Source: Takakia lepidozioides
Lineage: Eukaryota > Streptophyta > Takakiopsida > Takakiales > Takakiaceae
DNA: 64,000 bases
Reading direction: 5' to 3'
Assembly (NCBI GenBank): GCA_030704615.1
Contig: CM060732.1
Span: 33,771,053 to 33,835,052 of the forward strand
Numbering within the stretch: the first letter of the stretch is position 1; each line of letters opens with the position of its first letter. Of this stretch, positions 46,393 to 55,861 are shown one piece after another. Both the position numbers and the translations under genes were made by a program. Below the pieces are notes generated by a model that saw nothing but the letters and a program-made list of their open reading frames with translations, did not search any database and was not told the origin of the DNA.

Positions 46393-46754
46393 GGGCCGCT
46401 TTACACTAGGGCCAAAGCCCAAGAAATCATGGGCCCAATTTCTTTGGACTGGTCTTGGGCCAACTTCAACGGTCATGATCGCACAAAAATAGTCTATTTT
46501 AATACCAAACTTTTTGGGCCCAAGAGCTGAGATTTGGGTCTCCATTCTAGGAGGTTCCTTTTTCTTGGTCCGGCCCAAGAAGTTGGTGCCAAAACTTGTG
46601 CCATGTAGGTGCCATGTAGGTAAATGACCCACTTCCATTTTCTTGGGCTTGGGCCGTAGTGTAAAGCCGTTGGGCACAATTTTTCACGCCTCCGCCAATG
46701 GGAATGCTCCATTCTCACTTGGTCTTGGGCTTGGGCCCTAGTGTAAAGCGGCCC
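46393..46754. mobile_element. MITE with long terminal inverted repeats, Harbinger-like
   Basis: The ends are inverted copies beginning GGGCCGCTTTACACTAGGGC on each strand, at least 30 bp long with few mismatches. The flanks carry the trinucleotide TTA on both sides (46,390-46,392 and 46,755-46,757). A 3-bp TWA duplication and a GG-starting terminal repeat are typical of PIF/Harbinger elements. At 362 bp with no coding capacity it is a MITE. Confidence 0.75.
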
Positions 46755-47253
46755 TTATACACATGGTATAGATATGAAGTTGGGCCGGGGTCAAGGCATG
46801 TCGCCCGAAGAGCCCGCCACTATTTTCCATTTTTTAGCACATGTTGGTAGGGCAATGTTGAGTTGGCATTGACAACCTTGACAAATTAGTGCTAATTTTA
46901 AATAATGGGCCGGATGACGTGCGGACGGATTGCAATGTGGTTGAGCAAAGGATCAAGGTTTTCTTTTTGCAGAAGACAATCCGATTGATGAAGATGAGGA
47001 CCTGATTGCAGATAGTGGCATGTTTGCCAATGAGGCTTGCAATCAGTTTCTTTTAACAAAGCTCGCTTCACTTTGCGTACTAATATCCGCAATGTTATTA
47101 TGTAATGCAAAATCTGATTTTGCAACAGAATATTTATTTTATGTAATCAAGTATAACTCTAAATTAATATTAAAGATTTGGTGGTTATTTTAATTAAAAT
47201 TTTGATTATTTATATCCGGGTTTATAACCGGCTGGTATTATGACTGGAATACC

Positions 47254-47345
47254 CGGCGTTGATCATCATGTAGGTCTCCATGGCCCATAAATGAAAGGGG
47301 ATTAATTTTCCCACCTCCTCAAAGGCCTGAATTGTGGGCTGTCGC
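47254..47345 (+). mobile_element. SINE 3' body fragment
   Basis: The block from CGGCGTTGATCATC through TGGCCCATAAATGAA to CCTCCTCAAAGGCCTG closely matches the 3' part of the SINE at 61,180-61,265. The pol III promoter half is not present here. Confidence 0.55.
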
Positions 47346-47355
47346 TTCCAGGTTT

Positions 47356-47360
<5 letters not shown>

Positions 47361-47395
<35 letters not shown>
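47361..47395. repeat. (TA)n microsatellite
   Basis: A run of about 17 TA dinucleotides. Confidence 0.9.
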
Positions 47396-47398
<3 letters not shown>

Positions 47399-47454
47399 TT
47401 ATTTATTTAAATTTAATTATAAATAAATTTAAAGTAAAAATTAAAAAAAAAACC

Positions 47455-47712
47455 GTCGTATTGATACCCGTCCACAAATAAAAAATCGTACTACTATTGA
47501 GAGCTGGCGGATATTAAAATTAAGTGAATATTCCAATACTATGGAACCGGCTGGTATTGAAAAATAATATAATTGAAATACCCATCCTATTGATACCCCT
47601 CCACAAATAAAAAATCATACTACTATTGAGAACCGGCGGATATTAAAATTAAGTGAATATTCCAATACTATGGAACCGGCTGGTATTGAAAAATAAATTT
47701 TTCCAATACTAC
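47455..47712 (+). repeat. two tandem copies of a 129-bp unit
   Basis: The segment from TTGATACCC through ACTACTATTGAG and CCAATACTATGGAACCGG is repeated with few changes at a spacing of 129 bp. Related CTGGTATTGA words also occur at 37,193-37,250, on the other side of the LINE. Confidence 0.8.
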
Positions 47713-47759
47713 GACCTGGCTGGTATTAAGAAATATAATACCCGCCCAACACTGATATA

Positions 47760-48505
47760 AACCACTTGGTAGCTTGTCAAAATTGTCTTCCAAATAAACT
47801 TAATAAAGTTTTCACGGCCACGCCCCCTGTTAAACCAAAAATAAAATAAAATAAAAAATAAATTATTGGTCTAAAAGCTTTCACATGCATAAGGTACCAT
47901 ACGTCATGTTAACAATGGACAATGGACAGAGCCTCTCGCGGTTTGCGGCTTGTTCATCTGAGATTCCCCTTCTGGGGTCTATACAAATACAGAAGAGTGA
48001 TCAATGGAGTCGCGAACTGTTATCCTTGCTACTTACAAATATCTGCATCTGCAGAATTGAATTCCACAATTTCTGTCAATATTTACAAGATCTAGGAAGC
48101 CTTCCCTGTGAAGGAAACTAATGAGAAGATTTTTGGTGTTCCCAACCTGTAGGGGGAGGGAGAGAGAGGGGAAGCCCGTCGAAAGAGTTCATATCAAGGA
48201 ATTGAGATCCCTTTTCTTCAATACAGATATGATGCCGAGAGGCACGTCGCTGCGGGGGTGGTTTCCCTGATCCAGGGGTGGCAGAACACAACACTCCGCA
48301 AACTTGCTCCCACCTTATGCGTACGCATAAGGCAATGCTGTCACAATCTATGTGCACCCAAAAAATTGTTCAAAAGTGGTCCCGCTTGATAGACAGAGCA
48401 ATCAGACCTTGTCGTCACTACTAGCCCTGTGATCAGTGTACTGAGATCATATGAAGAGCTTACATCACAAGACTGTCAAAGCACTCTGAAGATAAAGTCC
48501 CAGAC
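47760..48505. other. non-coding stretch
   Basis: No gene or repeat is recognised. Given the mutase exon just to the right on the minus strand, decayed downstream exons of that gene could lie here, but none could be identified. Confidence 0.3.
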
Positions 48506-48625
48506 CTGAAGACGGATCTCAAGGTCAGATAGGCCCGCGAGGTGGGAGATGATACAGCGCAGCGCATTGCCATGGGCCACCAACAGCACATTACGGCCCT
48601 CCTTCAGTCGTGGCTCAATGGTTCA
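48506..48625 (-). pseudogene. single exon of a 2,3-bisphosphoglycerate-dependent phosphoglycerate mutase
   Basis: A 120-nt segment encodes TIEPRLKEGRNVLLVAHGNA followed by LRCIISHLAGLSDLEIRLQ. AHGNxLR is the conserved motif of this glycolytic enzyme family, with the catalytic histidine. It is bordered by an AG acceptor and a GT donor on the minus strand. If read from the acceptor, the first codon is TGA, and no other exon is seen nearby; upstream DNA is LINE sequence. It is therefore most likely a gene fragment. Confidence 0.6.
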
Positions 48626-48779
48626 CTGGAAGAATCCAACAGACCTTACCACTGTGTCCTGCAATACAAACTCACACCAGTTTAATGTTTTCTGCCCATT
48701 AATCATACCATGGATCGCTTTGGGCTCATACCTGACGTCCACAATATTTCGGAGCAAGGAAAGAAAATTAATGATCAGT

Positions 48780-49250
48780 CGGGTTGCGAGATGCTGCACC
48801 CGCAGGCCTTGGGGAATTGCAATACACTTGGTCTAACAATAGGGACCCCCCGGACATATGTCTTGCCCGTCACAATAGATACTTGGCTCGGCGGCTGATC
48901 TCTTCAATAGGGCTGAAACTGTCCCTATTGATTGAATCCTCCCAGGGTTCGACCATGCAACCATCCAAATTTTGTTTCATACCCCTGAAAGTAGCTAGAG
49001 ATAGAGGTTATTTTAAACTCAACCCCTCTTTCCTGGCAGACCAAGCTGTCATCCAGACATTAATAGGAGAGTGGGGGAGGAGAAGGGAGGGGCAACAGAT
49101 GTCCAGGCATTCTTCTCCAAAAACCAAGCAATCAAGAAGTTTTGTTAAGAGTTTTCTCGGGAAAAAACAGAGGAATCTACTCGAAAAGAAAATGCCTGCA
49201 TGTCTGTCAATTTCAGATCCAAGCTGGTCCACAGACATTGACCTCCTACA
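48780..49250 (+). pseudogene. LINE ORF2 fragment, endonuclease end (second LINE)
   Basis: The frame contains LGELQYTWSNNRDPPDI and a RDRGYFKLNPSFLADQAVIQ segment, both typical of the region between endonuclease and reverse transcriptase in plant LINEs. It has several frame breaks, is on the opposite strand to the big LINE, and is separated from the next fragment by AT-rich sequence. Confidence 0.6.
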
Positions 49251-49260
49251 AAGCGCCAAA

Positions 49261-49291
<31 letters not shown>

Positions 49292-50029
49292 TTGCTTTAA
49301 ACATTCCAAGGAATAGTTTGCCAAAATCAAAGCTAGTGTCCCCTTGTCTACTGGCCTTGGGAGGCCAATGTATGTATTTTTTTCATATCACGTGCGTACA
49401 AAGGTATATTTATATTAGGCTATATTTTTAAAATTTTACATTTTTTTCATCCTATCTTTAGGTAATATTGTAAAACCTTTTGTTTCCTAACACCCTATTT
49501 TTCTTTATAATTTTCTTTTGCAACAATTAATTAGACCATATTTTAAATTATCCATTTAAATAAGTGCACAATTTCAAAGCTTGTACACAAACAAGTACAT
49601 TCTATACAGAAGTCAAATGTCGGACCCAAAAAAAGTTTATTTTTCATTAGAAAAACTCATTCAAAGCCTCAGCATCACTTGGATTTAAAGTATACAAGTT
49701 ATGAGATGGTTCAAATGTCATAGTCACTAATAAGATTATGGTCTCAACATCAATCCAATGTGTATTACTGGAATCATATTTTGAACTTCATGTGACCTCT
49801 ACATGATTTCATCATGATGGATTAGAGCTGGATGAAATATGAGAAATTGCACAAGGATGGATACATTATACTCTAGATAAAACCCTTTATTACATTAATT
49901 TTTTAAAGTAATTGTGACATTTATTTTAAAAAAACTGGGTGAAAGCATATTGCCCTACCATATTTTCCAAGTAAAACTTTTCTAAAATTTACCTTAAGAA
50001 AATAAACTACACCATATATTTGTTCTCAC
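49251..50029. other. AT-rich insertion-like stretch
   Basis: Begins with a TATATATA run and remains AT-rich with no coding signal. LINE sequence resumes on its right side, so it may be an insertion into the second LINE; its ends were not defined. Confidence 0.3.
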
Positions 50030-50109
50030 GTGGTTTTGACAATACGGGGAGTGACCTCCCCAGGTCTACTGGTCCCTGGGAGGAGTAAAAATGATGAAAT
50101 ATCTCTTTA

Positions 50110-50620
50110 TAACGGTTGGCCAAAGAAGAGCTGCCAATTTGGTCCCTTCCCTCAAGGACTGCACTCCTTTGTGGATCCCAAATCTATCTCCAAAATCGCT
50201 GCAATTATTTCCAAGAATTGTTTGGAAAACGTGCACATTCTCATCTGATAGCAGTAGCTAGAACAAGCCTCATGCAAGCTATCCCCTACTGCTTGTCTGC
50301 AAGCTGTGCCCAAAATTCTCTTGCTGCCCCCTTCTCTATGGAGGAGCTGGGTCAAGCAGTCGAGGCCCTAACCCCTGGCAAATGCTTGGGTTGGATAGCT
50401 TGCCTGTGCAGTTCTTCAAGGCTCTGTGGCTCACCATTGGAAAAGACTTCCTGTTTATGGCAAATGACATTTTGGGGAGAAAAAATCATGTCTTCTCAAA
50501 TTTCCCAAGGATTTATCATCCCGATCCTCAAAAAAGGTGATGGAGATAATATTGCTGAATACTGCCCAATCACCCTCCTCAACTTCATCTACAATAGAGA
50601 AGACTCTAGCCAAACCAAGG
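50110..50620 (+). pseudogene. LINE reverse transcriptase fragment (second LINE)
   Basis: FSMEELGQAVEALTPGK and FIIPILKKGDGDNIAEYCPI with TLLNFIYN are the conserved start of a LINE reverse transcriptase. It ends before the catalytic box. The sequence then passes into short GGTACCC repeats. Confidence 0.65.
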
Positions 50621-50639
50621 GTACCCAGGGTACCCTAGG

Positions 50640-51465
50640 ATACCTAGTGTATCGAAGGGGGGTTGGGTTCAGGGTGTCGCTTATTAGTAAATAGCTATGA
50701 GGGAACGCAGCACCGTGAGTGTATTGCCTTGAAGCATTTGTGGATAGGGGAGATAGGAATATCAAAGTTTTTGTGTAGTGCGTTGATGCTGGCATTATGT
50801 ATGTCACCTCTAGTTCCGGCTGTGATGACAGATAGTGGGACGGTGTTCCAACCACGTTGGCGTATAGAGGACACAGTCTGGCGAGGTAGGGGGTTGTTAT
50901 TCCATATGCACAGGTTGCGTGCATGCATGCACAAAATCCCTTATTATATATGCATGTGACAAATTTGTATGCACACATTGTAGATTGTATGCAGTGGAGT
51001 TATATAACATAGAATACGACGTATTTATTGCATATGCAAATGTTACATCATATGTATATATATAAAAAAAAAAAAAATCTTAACTAACAAAATCAGTAGT
51101 CAATGGTCAAAGATGCATGTGACCCTTAACTCCAACTAATGCACCACCTTAAACTGAAGAGAATACAAGATCCCTGGCCAAAGTAATAGTTTGCAAACTT
51201 GTATTCAAGGAAAACAGTTTCATATTAACCAAAATATGGACTTTTGTACTAACAAATGCATATGTGTCATGTTTGAGAAAAAATTAATTTGAAAACTTGT
51301 ATGACAGGTACGCAAGTTCCATTTTAACCAAAATAGGAACTTCTGTACTAACAAATGCATATGTGTCATGTTTGGAATAAAGTAGTAACAAGATAATTAC
51401 ATGTCACATGCATGAAAATGAACGGCACAAGTTAGAGGTTCTTTTTTTGTGCATTTCATGTGTCA
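50640..51465. repeat. non-coding stretch with a 97-bp tandem repeat
   Basis: Two copies of a segment with TGTACTAACAAATGCATATG and GTGTCATGTTTG lie at 51,225-51,280 and 51,322-51,378. No gene is seen. It lies directly downstream of the transposase and may hold a transposon end, which could not be identified. Confidence 0.5.
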
Positions 51466-54218
51466 CTAAGAAGTTGAACTAGGGTCCTTCTTTAACATAG
51501 CCCTAACCTCTATCTGGCTAAGGGAAGGTTGGTGGATCTCATAAGCCCCGGCGCATCCTAGATGTGCGTTGTACATGAAGTACATGTGCTTACAAGGTAG
51601 ATATGTTTGTTTTTTCTTCTTGACAGATAGCTCATCAAAGTCGGGACAATCACAAGATGGAAACTGACCAATGTATACATTGTAAACCAATCCTGCCCTG
51701 GTAGATCCCTCTGTTTGTAGCTGGTAAATTCTCCCATAACCTGGCTGAGGCACATTTCTAAATCCACAAACCTCAGCAATAAGAGTCTCCGTTAACTCTT
51801 GGCGACTAAAGTGTCGAGGAGTCGATTCCCGACGCCGAATGCGCACCCCATAGCGTGTAGTGGGATACTTACCCACAGGAAGGACCACACCTTGATGAAT
51901 ATGTTGTTCCACTGGAAGTGGTCCCACATGAAAGTTCGGATCAGGAACGTTGGGAGGATGGACTAGTCGAAAACCTGCAAGGGTCAAGTTGTCCACCTCT
52001 TCTTGTGTAAGGTTGGTTCCAACCTTCACACGTTAGGTATACCCGGTTTTCCCAAGCAATAGGATGGCACGATCCCTCGAACACACGACAAAACATCTGT
52101 GGGGCAAAACCAAAAAACTTGCAGTTTTGGTTCTTTCATGTTCGGTGCTAGTAACTTGCCAGTGAAGCAAGGTGCAGGACTTCCTTTACCTTTCCTGATG
52201 AGCGCTTTGCATTTATCTTTGGAGACTCCAACCAAGGCTGAACAACGAACCATGGAAGCAAGACCTGTCCGCTGAATCCTGAACAATGCATCGGAAAAAT
52301 CTTGTGCCTCTCGCACTGGATTTCCCCATTGCATTGGCTGAGGAGGGATAGCAACATGTGGATTTGTCTCACAGAAAGTCGAAGAACCAGGAATGTCATG
52401 ATTTGATTTGGAGCTGACAAACCTAGATGGCTGGTGTGGACTGGGCATCCCAGTGGCGCGCACTGGAACGGTCTTTACATTCATATCACACCTCCAAGAT
52501 TCGTTTGGCCCACCATGCTCATCGCCTAACTTGCGTTTGACTGGAACAATGCGATTGTCTCCCTCCAATTGAACCCCCCTTGTGTGCATGGGTGTTCCAG
52601 CTACTATGCCACGTACAACCTTACCCATTTTTGCTGGGCTATTAGATCTAGCTGCTTGACGCAACATGAGATCCTCTTTGTCGGGCCCCGTCCCCCATGT
52701 CTTTCCTGTGGTGTGCCTGTAAAATGTTGCCTGCTGCAAAAGAGCTCGTGACATGTCATGCATGGTGGCGTCATATAGATCCACCTTCATTTTTTTTCCA
52801 TTGCCTGCTGTCTTCCACCAAGTCGAATGGACTGCCTCAGACAAATTAGTGGTAGGCATATCTGTATCTGCCTCCACATCCATGTCCTCTCTCATCCATT
52901 GGCCCCACATTCGATATTTGTATTGCCACCATGCAAGCCATGAATCCAGTTTTGGCAGACTCTTTTCTGTACATGCTCCTAAAGAGAGCCACCAAGCCCA
53001 AATTGCAATGTATGTGGTTGTAGCATCCTCCAAGGTAGCACTATCTTTCCATTCATAACAGAGATGAGTGTGCCTTTCACGGAAGTCCTCCAAGATGTAG
53101 TCGTTGGTGTGTCTTCGGAGGCTTTCAACCCAATGATATAAACATGTTCTTTCTTTATCTTCCATTGGGACATTGGGATCAAATCCATAAACTCTTCGAA
53201 CAGCAGCCCAATTCACTCTTGCTGCATCCGCCATGAAGCCAGCAAAATTTGGTTTGTTCAAGCCAGCAAGTTTTGCTTGTTCATTGATCATCTCCCAGAA
53301 TAACACCTGAGCATCTGCATCCTCTGTTTTCATATCGCAAATGGCAATGGTCATCATTCGCTTGACATATGGTTCATAGACATGACACGCAAGAGTTGTC
53401 CAATCCTTGATGCGTTTGATATGGTCAAATACTACCCAACTTGTGCGTAGATCCCCCTCACTCATGCAACACACAATATCAACACCACTCCCGGGACCAG
53501 CAACAGACATCTTGAAAACATGGGGGAGATGAGAAGTATGCTGGCCTGGAAGGAGATTGTTGTGAATAAAATGGTATGTACTCAGACGCTTCAATTCCCA
53601 TATGGACATGATGGAATTGACACGTGCAGATGCGACCTTGTTTTTCACATTGGGGCTACAAACATGGGCAAACTCTTCAAGAATGTCTTCCAAAGCCTCT
53701 CCCTCAAGACGTACTGTCTCTGTGCCATCAACCACAAGAACTTGATCAATCAAGAGCTTCTGGGCCATTGACAAGGAAATAGCTCCCGGGGTCGACCATG
53801 GCTTCATCTTAACATGCTCTTGAATCATGCTTGATGCATTTTCCGCAGCCTCTCTATTCTCGCCCTTGGCACATGGATGGTTATGAAACCCAACGTGAAC
53901 TGCAACACGTGTATATGTTGGAAGGAAACTTGTGACATAGTACATTCTTGCCCCACAATGCGCCTCACAGAAAGGTCTTTCTTTGCAGAAACTACACTTG
54001 AACTGGTTGAATGGAACTTGGGCTCCTACAATGAACACCTTGTCTGCATTGCCTTCCCAATAGCGGTCATTCCGTTCTCCTTCTTTCTTGAAGAAGGGGC
54101 AAGTGCTGCTTTGACATATGAGCTTTCCAACACAAAGAACCTTACTACATTTCACATGATCTGGAACACCAGACATATTATAGGTATTGGTCTTGCACCA
54201 AATCAACATACATGTCAT
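51466..54218 (-). CDS. MULE-like transposase with GCM/WRKY-like and SWIM zinc fingers (one frameshift)
   Basis: A 730-codon frame (54,218-52,026) is followed by a second frame (52,029-51,466); one lost base near 52,027 separates them. In order: an N-terminal cysteine cluster (CSFCKERPFCEAHCGARMYY) ending in VGFHNHP, as in GCM/WRKY-type fingers; an RNase H-like region with KDWTTLACHVYE (Asp about 272), FAGFMADAARVNWAAVRRVYG (Asp about 331), a C-x2-H pair (CLYHW, about 359-362) and TTNLSEAVHSTW (Glu about 461); and the SWIM finger CDCPDF...YLPCKHMYF in the second frame. This arrangement fits Mutator-like transposases. Copy 1 at 9,901-10,980 matches its last third. P3 lies 1.6 kb away in the opposite direction. 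Intact in vivo only if the shift is an assembly error or is bypassed. Confidence 0.75.
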
Positions 54219-54590
54219 GGGATTTGATTGTAAATAAATTGTGTCGTCTAGTGTGTCAGTTCATAGTTGGACGATTAATCAACGATTGGTTGTATAATAA
54301 ATGGAAACATGCAGAGCATTTATGTTTCATATGCTCATAAGAAGAAGGCAGTACATTGGATTCTAAGTTCTCAACAACAGCGCCGTCGTCTTAAAAATAG
54401 GGGATAGTCCATTTAGTTGTTTCTGTCAGAGAGTAATATGGATGGAATACATGTCTCAAAAAATTTGGACCTTCTGGATTGATGATATACAGAAGTAATG
54501 TAAGCCATTTAATGTATTTGCATAAGGTCTTGCAAGATGTGCGCTTTCGTTCATTTTGCATCTCCTCTCAAACTTTGAGGGCATTGCCAA

Positions 54591-55262
54591 ATGTCTACAC
54601 CAAAATATGCATTGCTTTCATGTCCACCCGATGCAAAAGTGGTTCGTTATCCTTGCAATGGAGACAAGTGCATTATCCCAGAACGTTGGTTATGCAATAG
54701 ATTCAAACTTGTTCCGGGTTCAATTTTTTTGGAGGATGATGGAGATGATGATGCCTCCACAGTGTTGCTTCCAGTTTTCAATGACGGCCAAAAGCAATGG
54801 GAGTTGTTTCCAGACACTTTCTCCAAGTACCGTGTCACAGGTACGAGTTATACACAGTCACGTGATGAAAGACACACTTCTATTGCAAGGAAGAAGGAAC
54901 AAGCTGCAACAAATGGGAGTTGTAAATTGAAGGATGAGGTTGCAGATTCGGCAAGCTTGGGGTCTCATAATTCGGATTGTGTTGAGGTTTCTAAGAGTGT
55001 ATTTTGTGGATCTCAACCTTCCTCATCTGTTCATACGGTCTTGCTTCACGACATCTTTGATTACTCATGTATGAGTAATGAGTACAAGTATTTGTGGCGA
55101 CAATTGACTCAAGAGAATAAATTGATTAAGACACCCATAACAAAATATTCAGTTACTTTATCACTTACTTTATATTGTATTATGAAGGCGCCGCCACAAA
55201 GTAACATGTCAATCGTACAACCATCTTTTGAGGATCCACGTGTAACCCATGTAGTCCATTAG
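54591..55262 (+). CDS. hypothetical protein, divergent from the transposase
   Basis: A 223-residue ORF beginning MSTPKYALLSCPPDAKVVRY, with an acidic stretch (EDDGDDDAS) and several cysteines in the first 40 residues (YPCNGDKCIIPERWLCN). No family is recognised. It starts 372 bp from the transposase start on the other strand, so both could share a promoter region. Whether it belongs to the transposon is unknown. Confidence 0.4.
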   Translation: MSTPKYALLSCPPDAKVVRYPCNGDKCIIPERWLCNRFKLVPGSIFLEDDGDDDASTVLLPVFNDGQKQWELFPDTFSKYRVTGTSYTQSRDERHTSIARKKEQAATNGSCKLKDEVADSASLGSHNSDCVEVSKSVFCGSQPSSSVHTVLLHDIFDYSCMSNEYKYLWRQLTQENKLIKTPITKYSVTLSLTLYCIMKAPPQSNMSIVQPSFEDPRVTHVVH

Positions 55263-55439
55263 TGTAATTGACAAAAATGTCTTGTTTTAAAATGTGTTTG
55301 AAAAAAACCTAGACAAATAGAATTAAAATTTTTAGGCTTGAGTCAAAATAATTTTCAGATTTGAGTCGACGATTGACATGATGGAGCAATTGGTTTCAAA
55401 AAGCACTAACGCCAAAGTGTATAAAAAAAATTCACATTT

Positions 55440-55578
55440 CATATTTGGCCTTTTTAAGGCCTTAGTCTTCGCTAAGGCCCCCCCCTTTCCCCCCGCTCTC
55501 CTTGGCGGGCACAGGTTTGAACCCGCGACCTAGTGGAAAATACACCACAACCTTACCACCAAGCCATGCTCTATTCAA
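55440..55578 (-). mobile_element. tRNA-derived SINE fragment
   Basis: On the minus strand GGCTTGGTGGTAAGG resembles a pol III A box and CGGGTTCAAACCTG is a B box (+ strand 55,510-55,523). The body after the B box is GC-rich and has no clear poly(A) tail. It lies just upstream of P3. Confidence 0.45.
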
Positions 55579-55861
55579 TGAAACAACCTCTATTTTTTTG
55601 TTAATAAACTGTTTCTATTCAGCTAAACTTGTTGCCATTACTACATGACCAACCCGGTATCATTACTACACTAACGTACTCTAGTATACTTGCACATTAT
55701 CCCTTGCCTTCCACCCCCCCAAACAAACACACACAAACTACACAAGCACTTAACACGTCTCTAGTCTCTACACCCTGGAGACTCCCATTGCGAAGAGGAG
55801 ATGGAGGCGCCGCATCTCGTCCTTATACTATACCACCCCGAGGCAACGAGTTGTTGCGGCG

